From JABDGM01 sp046349975 (GTDB lineage: Bacteria > Planctomycetota > Planctomycetia > Pirellulales > Lacipirellulaceae), in NCBI GenBank assembly GCA_046349975.1, contig JAXMBH010000002.1, positions 302,701 to 366,700 of the forward strand: a stretch of DNA of 64,000 bases, in the 5' to 3' direction. Both the position numbers and the translations under genes were made by a program. This document shows, piece after piece, positions 17,271-26,362 of the stretch (position 1 is the stretch's first letter; every line of letters begins with the position of its first letter). The notes under the pieces are model-generated. The model had not been told where the DNA came from, did no database searches, and saw only the letters and a list, made by a program, of their open reading frames with translations.

Positions 17271-18614
17271 ATGCCGCTGCCGAATATTCTTGTTGTCGTG
17301 GTCGATGGTTTACGTGCGGCTGCGCTCGGCGCGTATGGGAACACGACCTTTCCTACGCCAGCGCTTGATGACTTTGCCGCGACCTCTTTGATACTCGATG
17401 GCTGCTACTCGCCCGCGATCGAATTGGACGCGATCTACGAAGCGATGTGGCACGCGCGGCATCCCCTTCACCGTCGTTTTCAGCGAAATGACAGCCACGC
17501 GGCGCTTAGCCTTCCCAAGCTGCTTGCCGACCGTGGCTTCGAGACGACCTTAATCACCGACGAGCCGAGTTTGGTTCAGTTGGAGGCAACCCAGGCATTT
17601 CGTGAATGCATTCAGTTGCGCACCGATGACTCCACCGCCACTGCCCGTGCGACGGATATCTCCTCGACGCGTTTGGCAGATGTATTTGCCCCCCTAATCG
17701 AAATCGTCGAGCGCACGTCGTCGAAGCGCCGTCGCTCGGCAAGTGAAGCTTCGAACTGGCCCGCTCAATTGATCTGGCTGCATGCTCAAGGCATGTTCGG
17801 CCCTTGGGACGCGCCGCTGTCGCTGCAAGAGTCGCTGCTCGATGAAGAGACGTTCCCCGTCGAGTCGGCGACTGTGCCGCAGATCTTGCTCGCATCCGAC
17901 AACGATCTGGACCTCGCATTCCGCTACTCCACGGCGTACGCGGCCCAAGTGATGGTGCTCGACCAGTGTTGGCAGGAACTCATGAGCACGCTCGAAGCGG
18001 CCGGCGCAAGCGACAGTTGGCTCGTCATGTTGCTCGGCGCTCGTGGGTTTTCACTCGGCGAACATGGCCGCATCGGCGGTCTCGATGATCGGCTGCCGGT
18101 CGAGCACCTGCACGTGCCGTGGCTGATCCGCTTTCCCGATTCACGCGGGCAGCTCGCGCGACGACCAAGTCTCGTATCGCATGTCGACATCCTGCCAACC
18201 CTTGCCGAACTAACGAAAACTTCTCAGTCAACAGTCGCAACCTCCGCTGGTTTGAGCATATTGCCGTTGGCCGATCCGGCGGACCCGCCGTGCCGAGCGA
18301 GCCTGCTATCGACAAATTTATCTTCGTCAAACGACGAATCGATCAGCCCAACATATTCGCTGCGCACAGATGCATGGTGTTTGCGCGGCGCCCTCACGAA
18401 GGGCGACCCAACGGCCATCGACCGTGAAGCGGTCGAACCGGCACTGTTTGTTCGCCCCGACGATCTCTGGGAAGCAAATGATGTGGCGAAGTTGTGTCCC
18501 GATGTCGTCGACGAGCTGCAGCGGATCGCGCAAGCATGTATCGATGCCGCAATCTCGGGCGCGCCGATTGAACCGCTGCTGGCAGCTGCGGCCGAGTCGG
18601 CGCCGTCGCCATAG
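17271..18614 (+). CDS. Sulfatase/alkaline-phosphatase-fold protein lacking catalytic residues
   Basis: This 447-residue protein has the sulfatase fold: ILVVVVDGLRAAALGAYGN at the N-terminus with the first metal Asp (Asp12), and a C-terminal GEHGRIGG...HVPWLIRFPD region like EHG..KG..RVPLIIR.P. Key residues are missing. The C/S-x-P-x-R formylglycine motif is replaced by SPAIELDAIY (about 47-56), and the SDHG metal motif is GARG (256-259). It is therefore unlikely to be an active sulfatase and may be structural or bind glycan. No signal peptide is visible. The start at ATG 17271 is chosen because the fold begins immediately after it. It follows the GT26 gene in the same operon. Confidence 0.75.
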   Translation: MPLPNILVVVVDGLRAAALGAYGNTTFPTPALDDFAATSLILDGCYSPAIELDAIYEAMWHARHPLHRRFQRNDSHAALSLPKLLADRGFETTLITDEPSLVQLEATQAFRECIQLRTDDSTATARATDISSTRLADVFAPLIEIVERTSSKRRRSASEASNWPAQLIWLHAQGMFGPWDAPLSLQESLLDEETFPVESATVPQILLASDNDLDLAFRYSTAYAAQVMVLDQCWQELMSTLEAAGASDSWLVMLLGARGFSLGEHGRIGGLDDRLPVEHLHVPWLIRFPDSRGQLARRPSLVSHVDILPTLAELTKTSQSTVATSAGLSILPLADPADPPCRASLLSTNLSSSNDESISPTYSLRTDAWCLRGALTKGDPTAIDREAVEPALFVRPDDLWEANDVAKLCPDVVDELQRIAQACIDAAISGAPIEPLLAAAAESAPSP

Positions 18615-18828
18615 CGAGCGCGCTTTCACAAAAATCACCGCTAGCACCGGCGGCAGCGAAAATCTGCCTTGTTTTCGCGTGCCAGCTGATCTAGTGGGCC
18701 TCGTGCCGCACATCTACAATCGCGGCCCTTAGTCGCGGGAAGCTGTTGCCTCGTCGGCAGTTAACTGCGATGCCGGCGTCTCTGTTGCGCCGGCGATCGA
18801 TCTTTCTTTTTCGAACGACCGTCGCACT

Positions 18829-21800
18829 ATGACCGGACACGCTCGTCCGTCGTCGTTGGCACTCGCGCTTGCGCGCGCCACGCTCGTCGTGTGCGCAGTG
18901 CTCTCGCTCAGCGCCGTCGGTCAAGAGGTCGCGCAGCCGCCGCAGATCACGCCGGCCGATGAACCCGTGCAGTTGAGCATCAGTTGGGGCGGCGGCGCTG
19001 CGACCGCCTGGCTCGGCGAAATGCGGCTCGATCGCGGCGCGTTCTCCGACTTGCAGCTTATCGATGGGTCGGCTGACCTCGCCGGTTCAGTGTGGCTGGA
19101 CCGCGCCGACCTGCACATTCGCTCGCTGAGCGCACATACCGCCGACAACGTCAACGTTGTCGCCTCGGCGTCGCCCGACGCGAAAATCACGATTCGATTG
19201 GCTGCCGGCCCACAAGCCGCAGTGTTTCAAGCGGAAGTGCCGCTTGCCGATTTGGCGAAAAAACCCTACCAGGCGAAGCTCGATGAGCATGGCAACTCAC
19301 TCGAAGTGCGAGCGGTGCCCGCGCCGCCCATTCGCATCAACCTGCGCAATCGGGCGAATGACGGCGGATCGCTGACTATGGCGCCCGGCTCGCAGCTCGC
19401 CTTCGAGGCCGTCCCGAATTTGCCGCCGAACCTGCACGGCACCACACTCGACGTTCAAACCACGTTGACCCCGGCACGCCGTAAGGACACCGTGTGGCGC
19501 AGTGAACCCCAGCGGCTCGCGGTGCCTGTCAACGGCTATGCAAAAGCTGACCTCGTCGTTCCGCTCAACGTTGGCGACGGCGTTTACACGGTGCACGTGA
19601 ACATCTCGCGGCCCAGTGGCTACTTCCGCGACAAATTCTTCCCCGGCGCTGCGGCGTCAATTGCTGAACGTAGTTTCCAAGTCGTCGTGCTCGATCCGCA
19701 TCCGCCCGCTGCGACCGGCCCGGGCAAGTGGGACACCGTCCTCGAAATCGATCCCACAAACCCGAAGTGGATCGAACGCCTGCCGACGTGGACGCGCCAG
19801 CTTCGCATCCCGCTCATCAACAACATCAACCTCGGCATGCTGGGCAGCCTCCGCGCGGGAGCCGTGAACCTGCCACTGGGGCGGTTCGTCGAGTTGCCGG
19901 CGACCGTCGCCGGCGCCGATGCACATTGGCAAGCCTATTCGCTGCCACTTGAGGCCAGCGGCACGCCGCACCTGCTCGAGATCGAGTATCCGAGCGACGA
20001 AGAACAACATTTCGGCCTCAGCATTGTCGAACCGAACGCGGCTGGCGTCATCGAAGGCGTGCAGCGCGATGCCGGTGTATACGTCGAAGGCCTCGGCCGC
20101 AGCGAAGCCCAGCGGGTCGAGAAGCATCGGCTCGTGTTCTGGCCGCGAACGCAGTCGCCGCTGCTTTTGGTCACGAACCAACACCCGACCGCACCCGCGC
20201 ACTTCGGGCAAATTCGAGTACTGAAGCGAGTCGGTCCGCTCAACGACGACAACCCGAAGCTGCCCCCGACCGAGCGCCTCGTCGCGGCTTATGTATCGCA
20301 ACCACTGGTGGCCGAATCGCTGGGGGCTTGGCAAACGGTGGCACCAGCCATGAATGGCGCCACCCGCGCTGTGGCCGATAGCCAGACTCAATTCGAGTCG
20401 GCCACGCGCTTGGCGGAGTACGTCCGGCACGGCGGCTACAACAGCGCGGTCGTGGCCGTGTGCGCCGACGGCAAATCTGTTTATCCCAGCGAATACCTGC
20501 CGTCTACGAACTTCAATGGCAGCGGCATCGCCGATTCAATCGGCCCCTGCGATGCACTGGAACTCATGCTGCAAACATTCGACCGCGAACGACTTACGCT
20601 GATTCCATCGATCGAATTCGCCATCCCGCTGCCGCACCTCGAAGAGCTGCGTCGCACCAGCGAATCCCAATCCAGCGGGCTGGAATTGATCGGAGCGAAC
20701 GGCCGCACCTGGCTCGAGGTGAACGGCCCTGGCGATGGCCGCGCACCGTACTACAACGTGCTCGAGCCACGCGTGCAGGATGCCATGCTGGCCGTCGTCA
20801 CCGAAATCGTCCAGCGGTACGGCCGGCATCCGTCGTTCGGTGGCGTGGCCATCCAACTCACGAGCAACGGCTACACGCAACTACCGCCGCTCGATTGGGG
20901 CCTCGATGATGCCACCGTCGAACGTTTCGCACAAGACACTGGAGTTCGCATTGCCGGACCCGGCCCCAATCGCTTCGCTGCCCGAGCCGCGGCACTCGCC
21001 GGACCGAACGCCGACGCATGGCGCTCCTGGCGAACGCAACAAATCGCCATGTTCTACTCACGCATGGCCAGCGCGGTCAGTGAAGGCGGTACACGCAAGC
21101 TGCTGCTGACCACGGAGCAACTCTTCGCGCACCCGCAAATTCGCGACCGCGTACGACCGAGCTTGATGGTGGAAAACCGCGTAGCGACAACGATGCTAGA
21201 CCTCGGCCTCGACCGCAGCCGGCTCGAACAGACACCGGGATTATTCCTGTGCCCCACAAACTATGTAGAACCCATGTCGCCACTCGCCGATCGGGCCATC
21301 GATCTGGAGCTCAATGCCGCGTACGCGCGTTGGAACTCGCCAGATGCGCCGTCGTCCGGCGGCGGCGTTGCGGCATCGGTCATCTATCACCCGCCCCAGC
21401 TATTCCGCGTCGCCGCGTTCGATAAAGCCAGTCCCTATCGTATCGCCGGCGAACTCCAGCAGCACAGTGAACCTCAGCCAAGCGGAGCAGCAGCCCGCCA
21501 AGCGTATGTGCAAGCAATGTTGCAGGGAGATCCTGCGGTAATCCTCGATGGCGGTGCAACACTGCCGCTCGGCCACGAACGTTTGTTGCACGACGTTCGG
21601 GCCGTCATCGCTCAGTTGCCACGCTCGGCGCAGGTCGCGTCGATTGCCAGGCAAGCCGTCGTTGCCCGCACGTACAGCGACATGAGCCAGACCACGATCC
21701 TGATAATGAACACGACCCCATGGCGCGCAGAATCGCAGGTCGTTATCGAAGCCGTTGAGGCAGTCACGCTGGCGCCGCTCGCAGGCGCCGGCGATAAGCG

Positions 21801-22791
21801 CGACACAGACGCCAACCAACCCACGCGGCTGGCAGCGGGACGCCAAACATGGCCGCTCTCGCTCAGCCCGTTTGAGCTTCGCGCCGTGCGCGTGATCGGA
21901 ACTGGCGCGAAAATCGTCGACGTCCAAGCCACGCTCAGCGACGTGGCCCAGGCCGAACTCAAAACGCGCATTGGTGAGCTTGCCGCGCGCGACCTCTCGG
22001 CCCCGCACGAATATCGCAAGCTCGTGAACCCCGGCTTCGAACCAATGGCCGGCGCCGGACCACTACCAGGTTGGCGGCTGTCGAGCTCCAGCAAAACCGC
22101 GACCGCCGTGCTCGACGCCCAGAGCCCGCAGGAAGGCAAAACAAGCCTCTACATTCGCAATGACCAAGGCTTCGCCACACTCGAGAGCGAACCGTTCGCC
22201 GTGCCTCCGACCGGACAGCTTGCCATGACCGTTTTTGCTCGCGGTCAGAATTTGGGGCCCACGAGCGAGCTGCATTTGGTGTTCGAGTCGGTCGCCGGCG
22301 GCCAAACCTATTGGCGTGGCGCTGCGGTGAAGGCCGAACAGATCCAACGCCAGGGACAACAGTGGGCAAAGCCGTTCGCGATTTCCGTGAATGACCTGCC
22401 GCTCGATACACGCGGCCAAATGCACATTCGGTTTGAGCTCAGTGGCCCGGGCGAAGTCTGGCTCGACAACGTCAAGCTCAACGACCTGCTCTTCCCGTTG
22501 ACCTACTACGCAGAGTCACGCCCCGAAGGGCTGAAACTCCTCCGCCGTACACATGCCCCGCAGACGGCGTACGAAGCCGGTGAATATAAAGACTGCTTGG
22601 ACTTGCTCGATGGCTACTGGCCGCGTTTCGTTCTGGCTTACACGCAACCTCCCGTACCGGCGGTTGCCACGCGGCCGGCAACACCAGCCGTGCCGCCATC
22701 GGCGGGCTCACCGCCAACAGCGGAAAAGACCGATGAGGCGGCTCCAGGCCTGAGCGAGCGCATTAAGCGCATGGTGCCAATCCTCCGGTAA
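18829..22791 (+). CDS. Giant exported protein with glycosidase-like barrel and C-terminal jelly-roll
   Basis: This protein has 1320 residues. A signal peptide (about 1-32, ending SAVGQ) predicts export. Residues 40-500 are beta-rich repeats. Residues about 515-720 read like a family-10-type glycosylhydrolase-like TIM barrel, with PYYNVLEPRVQDAMLAVVTE and IVQRYGRHPSFGGVAIQL. Residues about 1065-1225 (LVNPGFEPM to VWLDNVKLND) look like a carbohydrate-binding jelly-roll of the CBM4/9 kind. A Pro/Ala-rich tail ends it. No catalytic Glu pair could be assigned with confidence. It follows the degenerate sulfatase by 214 bp at the end of the plus arm and may act on or bind the exported polysaccharide. 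No close family was recognised. Confidence 0.75.
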   Translation: MTGHARPSSLALALARATLVVCAVLSLSAVGQEVAQPPQITPADEPVQLSISWGGGAATAWLGEMRLDRGAFSDLQLIDGSADLAGSVWLDRADLHIRSLSAHTADNVNVVASASPDAKITIRLAAGPQAAVFQAEVPLADLAKKPYQAKLDEHGNSLEVRAVPAPPIRINLRNRANDGGSLTMAPGSQLAFEAVPNLPPNLHGTTLDVQTTLTPARRKDTVWRSEPQRLAVPVNGYAKADLVVPLNVGDGVYTVHVNISRPSGYFRDKFFPGAAASIAERSFQVVVLDPHPPAATGPGKWDTVLEIDPTNPKWIERLPTWTRQLRIPLINNINLGMLGSLRAGAVNLPLGRFVELPATVAGADAHWQAYSLPLEASGTPHLLEIEYPSDEEQHFGLSIVEPNAAGVIEGVQRDAGVYVEGLGRSEAQRVEKHRLVFWPRTQSPLLLVTNQHPTAPAHFGQIRVLKRVGPLNDDNPKLPPTERLVAAYVSQPLVAESLGAWQTVAPAMNGATRAVADSQTQFESATRLAEYVRHGGYNSAVVAVCADGKSVYPSEYLPSTNFNGSGIADSIGPCDALELMLQTFDRERLTLIPSIEFAIPLPHLEELRRTSESQSSGLELIGANGRTWLEVNGPGDGRAPYYNVLEPRVQDAMLAVVTEIVQRYGRHPSFGGVAIQLTSNGYTQLPPLDWGLDDATVERFAQDTGVRIAGPGPNRFAARAAALAGPNADAWRSWRTQQIAMFYSRMASAVSEGGTRKLLLTTEQLFAHPQIRDRVRPSLMVENRVATTMLDLGLDRSRLEQTPGLFLCPTNYVEPMSPLADRAIDLELNAAYARWNSPDAPSSGGGVAASVIYHPPQLFRVAAFDKASPYRIAGELQQHSEPQPSGAAARQAYVQAMLQGDPAVILDGGATLPLGHERLLHDVRAVIAQLPRSAQVASIARQAVVARTYSDMSQTTILIMNTTPWRAESQVVIEAVEAVTLAPLAGAGDKRDTDANQPTRLAAGRQTWPLSLSPFELRAVRVIGTGAKIVDVQATLSDVAQAELKTRIGELAARDLSAPHEYRKLVNPGFEPMAGAGPLPGWRLSSSSKTATAVLDAQSPQEGKTSLYIRNDQGFATLESEPFAVPPTGQLAMTVFARGQNLGPTSELHLVFESVAGGQTYWRGAAVKAEQIQRQGQQWAKPFAISVNDLPLDTRGQMHIRFELSGPGEVWLDNVKLNDLLFPLTYYAESRPEGLKLLRRTHAPQTAYEAGEYKDCLDLLDGYWPRFVLAYTQPPVPAVATRPATPAVPPSAGSPPTAEKTDEAAPGLSERIKRMVPILR

Positions 22792-23147
22792 AGTCGTACC
22801 GAACTCGGCTGCTTCGTCCGTCGTCATTACTACGATGTGAAGCTTGACCACGTCGCGTTCGATGCTGCCGCTTCGCCCCTCCGGCGGAAATGCGTCATGC
22901 AAACCATGGCGACTGGCTGCCTCGTCGGATTCACCGTGCTGCCCCCGATCACAGCTCGGCGCGACACAAAGGCTCTGCAACTGCACCGCCTCACGGTAGG
23001 CCCGGGCAACTGGCACATCGAGCCATTGGTGAACAAGCCGGCTGGCACAAAGCAAGACGCACATCACACTGGCCTCCGCACGAAAATCTCCTGGATCGAC
23101 AGTCAATCGCTAATACGTGGCAATAGGCCCGTTGTAACGCGCGGCCG
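22792..23147. other. Intergenic region between convergent genes, nothing recognised
   Basis: This 356-bp region separates the giant exported protein (plus) from the PDZ protein (minus). Short open frames on both strands show no family signature or good ribosome site, and no strong hairpin with a T-run was found. Confidence 0.5.
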
Positions 23148-25007
23148 CTACCGAGCCACGCCAGGCTGCGCCGCTGGAGTCTCGGCGTTCCGATTCGCTG
23201 CGCTCCGCTCGTCTGCTCCGGCTGGCGGATTCGGCCCTCGGTCCGAGAGTAAACGAATCACACCGGCCGCGACCGGGCCAGTCGCGTCGGGGTTGGCAGC
23301 GGCCGCTGCAGGATTCGCCGGCTGGTTCGTTGTCACAGCGGGCGTAGCTGCCGTTTCGGCTTTAGCACCGCCGGCGGCTTTGGCTGCTTTGCCCTCAATC
23401 GTCGGATCGAGGTTCGGCGGTAGCGTTGTCGACGTGTTCTGTGGTTGAGCTACGATGATGAGTGCCTGCCCAACGACTGTCTGCACTGTCACGCCCTCAA
23501 CGACCTGCTGCAGTCTTCCCGTGCCGCTCTGGTCGACGGTTAGCGTGCCGACCGGTAGCGTTATCGCGGCAGAGCCGCCGCCCACTTTGTTTGCATTCGC
23601 CCGATTCATCCGCTCGGTAAGTGCATTGTTTGCAGCCGACTGACCGGTCGGCAGCGTGCTCGTCGGATTGACTTGTCCCGTTGGCGGGATTGTCGATGGC
23701 TGCGCTTGACCGGTCGGCGGGATCGCAGTTCCCGGCTGCCCGCTCGGCGCATTCTGTGTCCCGTCCAGCACTTGCGCCAACACGGTGCGAGGAATCAGTG
23801 CCTGACTCGGTCGGACGCTGCTCTGCGGCGAAGCAGGACCGGTCGCGCCACGTTGACTGTTGCCTGGTTGAGGCGTGCCACCTGCAGGCTGCAATTGTTG
23901 CGAATTCGGTGGTGCCGCGGGCGCCGGCGGTCCGCCGCCACTGCTCCCCGCTTCACCGCCGGCGGGTGCTTCAACACTATTTGTTGGAACACTAGCGCCA
24001 CCGCCCGCATTGCCCGCTACGCTGGGATCGCCGATCCCCACAAGATAATTTCCTGGCTGAAGACCACCGACGTCCACCATCACCAGCATGCCATTCGCGT
24101 CATTCCGGAAGCCTGCCAAGCCGATGCGGGCGTTGGCGGCGTTAGCATCGGCCGCGTTTGCCCCTGGGTTCGTCCCGCCGGCGTTCGCATTGGCAACGCT
24201 GCCACCTGCGGCCGCATCCGACGCCGCATTCGCCTGCAATTTGTTGCTGGCCGCGCCTACGCGAAACAATTCCGCCATGGCACGTTCCGCTGCCGGAGCA
24301 CCGCCCGGATTGAAGAACTCACCAAACGCGCCAGAGTTGCTCATTGCAACGTTGTTGCCGCCACCCGGCACGCCGATCACATCAGCCTGCTGCCCAGTGG
24401 GCACCGGTTGGCCGGGTTGTGGAACTGGCCCAACCGGCAGCTGCAAGGGACCGGTGTGCGACTCTGGCGCGCGAATTTCCGTCGCCACCTGCTCGCCATT
24501 TCTCAGCACGACGACCGGGATCATGTCGCCACCCTTTGCCTCGGTCGCCACACGGCGAATGCCGTCGATCCACTTGCGGTAGGTCGTTCCCTTGAAATCG
24601 GCGAACGACACGATTACGTCGCCCCGCTTGATCCCGGCCGCGAAGGCTGGTGTCGCGGCGCCGACCTCGATCACTTTCACGTGACCGTTGTCGCCCTCTT
24701 GCACGTACATCCCAAGAATCTGTGACCGCCCGCGCGCCTCATCGCCGCTCTTCTCGCCTGCGCGCCGTTTTAGTTGTTCAGGCTGCGCTGTGGTGTCGCC
24801 CGTTTTGTCATCACGCGTAGTTCTGCCGCCGGTGCTCGGTGTTGCGATCGCCGTGTCATTCTCGACGCGGTCACGCGCCGCCTGTTGCCGGGCGGCACGC
24901 GATGCCGCTTCTACTTGCGCCTCAGTGTTTTGCCCGTATGATCCGCCTACAAAAATGAGGCTGAAGGAAGCTAACGCAATTGAAACCGTAAACAAAGGGC
25001 GCGACAT
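23148..25007 (-). CDS. Exported PDZ-domain protein with split SOD-like segments
   Basis: This 619-residue protein has a signal peptide (about 1-25, ending YGQ). A PDZ domain lies at about 95-180 (GAATPAFAAGIKRGDVIVSF is the ligand-loop region). Two short segments resemble halves of a Cu/Zn superoxide dismutase fold: 293-331 (VDVGGLQPGNYLVGIGD) and 476-522 (GTLTVDQSGTG and VVGQALIIVAQ). The metal-binding His are absent. A low-complexity Gly/Ala/Pro/Asn linker of about 145 residues separates them and includes three PTGQ repeats (430-456). The ATG at 25007 has GAGG 9 nt upstream; the longer frame is discounted. PDZ suggests protein binding in the periplasm. The function is unknown. Confidence 0.7.
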   Translation of the reverse strand: MSRPLFTVSIALASFSLIFVGGSYGQNTEAQVEAASRAARQQAARDRVENDTAIATPSTGGRTTRDDKTGDTTAQPEQLKRRAGEKSGDEARGRSQILGMYVQEGDNGHVKVIEVGAATPAFAAGIKRGDVIVSFADFKGTTYRKWIDGIRRVATEAKGGDMIPVVVLRNGEQVATEIRAPESHTGPLQLPVGPVPQPGQPVPTGQQADVIGVPGGGNNVAMSNSGAFGEFFNPGGAPAAERAMAELFRVGAASNKLQANAASDAAAGGSVANANAGGTNPGANAADANAANARIGLAGFRNDANGMLVMVDVGGLQPGNYLVGIGDPSVAGNAGGGASVPTNSVEAPAGGEAGSSGGGPPAPAAPPNSQQLQPAGGTPQPGNSQRGATGPASPQSSVRPSQALIPRTVLAQVLDGTQNAPSGQPGTAIPPTGQAQPSTIPPTGQVNPTSTLPTGQSAANNALTERMNRANANKVGGGSAAITLPVGTLTVDQSGTGRLQQVVEGVTVQTVVGQALIIVAQPQNTSTTLPPNLDPTIEGKAAKAAGGAKAETAATPAVTTNQPANPAAAAANPDATGPVAAGVIRLLSDRGPNPPAGADERSAANRNAETPAAQPGVAR

Positions 25008-25285
25008 GATAGGGCCTCGATGGACTCGGGGAGAGTTGGAACGACGGCTGAGTCGACGTCGGACAGTTTTGCCGAGCAAGTGGCGTTCCGAACAAAATGT
25101 CGTCGCGAAAACCGCCCATTTCGCCCCGAAATCGCCGGTCATTTTCATGGGCGAATACGATGCGAAACGACGGCTGACTCGCAGAGCGGCAAAAAAGGTT
25201 GCGGCACTGCGGCACAAAAGATGGTCGCACGCCGACCAGTCTGCCCCGAAAAGAGCGCCGCAATTCGTGAGAATTCGCCAAGCGT

Positions 25286-26362
25286 TTAGCCGACCGGTAG
25301 CACCGCTTCCGACGACATTGGATTCGGCTCGTCCACGCTCGGATGCACGCCCGAGCCGTCAACGCCGTACCAACGATCAAGCACGGCTTGCCAACCGCCG
25401 GGTTGTTTCACCTCGCAAAAGTCGTTGCGAACATCGATGTGTTGCGGATGCAGTTGCGAGTACTTAATCGCGAACTTGCGCATATCCGGCAGGCAGCGCT
25501 CAGGCCCGTAAAGCTCTTCAGCGAGTCGATAGTGCTCGCGAATGACATCCCGCTGTTCATGCAGCGTCGGTGGCTCAGGCAGCGGCAGCCCGGCGGCGAG
25601 CGCCCGCACCTGCTTGAAGATCCACGGGTTGCCGATCGCTCCTCGGGCGATGGTCAGGCCGTCGATGCCCGTGTACTGCAGCATATCGATGCAAGCCTGG
25701 GCGTTGAACAAGTCGCCGCTGCCGAGGATTACGCGGTTGGCTGCGTACTGTTTGAGTTCCCGCAAGAACTCCCATCGCGACGGGCCATTGTACCGCTGCG
25801 TCACCGTGCGGCCGTGCACCGTGGCCGCCGCGATACCCGCCGCGAACGCGCCGTCGAAAATCTCAAAAAACTTCTCGCGGCTTTCCGGCGTGTCATCGAT
25901 CCCGCGGCGCATCTTCACCGTCACCGGAATATGTTGCGGCACGGCATCACGCACGCGCCGCACGATTTCGAGCGCAATTGCCGGCTGGCTCAAATGAAAC
26001 CCACCCCGGCAACGCCCCAGCACCTTCTTCACCGGGCAGCCGAAGTTGATGTCGATCACGTCGAACCCGCTCTCCACCAGCCGCAATGCGGCCGGGGCAA
26101 ATTCGGTCGGATCCGCCCCCATGAGCTGGCCGCCGACGGGATGCTCCTCATCCGCCACGTGCAGGAAATGCCGATTCCGCCGCCGCGGCTTGAGTTGCGT
26201 GATGAACTTGTCGAGCAGCACTTCGCACAGCGTGTACGGCGCCCCGTGCCGCCGTGCGATGAGGCGCATCGCGGCGTCGCTATAGCCGGATAGCGCCGCC
26301 TGCACCGCCGGGAAGTCGAGCCGAATTGGCCCGATGCCAAGTTCGCTGGGGAGGATCGTCAT
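25286..26362 (-). CDS. dus: tRNA-dihydrouridine synthase
   Basis: This 358-residue FMN enzyme reduces uridine to dihydrouridine in tRNA with NADPH. The TIM barrel shows AALSGYSDAAMR near the N-terminus (FMN site), the catalytic Cys109 in DINFGCPVKK, the VKMRRG strand, TVHGRT and IGNPWIFKQV phosphate-binding segments. The order matches the Dus family. The subclass (A, B or C) was not resolved. Its ATG overlaps the queG stop by 4 bp, so the two tRNA-modification genes are translationally coupled. Confidence 0.92.
   Translation of the reverse strand: MTILPSELGIGPIRLDFPAVQAALSGYSDAAMRLIARRHGAPYTLCEVLLDKFITQLKPRRRNRHFLHVADEEHPVGGQLMGADPTEFAPAALRLVESGFDVIDINFGCPVKKVLGRCRGGFHLSQPAIALEIVRRVRDAVPQHIPVTVKMRRGIDDTPESREKFFEIFDGAFAAGIAAATVHGRTVTQRYNGPSRWEFLRELKQYAANRVILGSGDLFNAQACIDMLQYTGIDGLTIARGAIGNPWIFKQVRALAAGLPLPEPPTLHEQRDVIREHYRLAEELYGPERCLPDMRKFAIKYSQLHPQHIDVRNDFCEVKQPGGWQAVLDRWYGVDGSGVHPSVDEPNPMSSEAVLPVG

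Noticed and set aside
18857..18872. TGGCAC...TTGC as a sigma-54 promoter
   Set aside because: The GG-GC spacing is one base too long and the site lies inside the coding start of the giant exported protein.
22837..23448. 203-codon plus-strand open frame between convergent genes
   Set aside because: Half of it is antisense to the PDZ protein; it lacks a ribosome site and any family motif.
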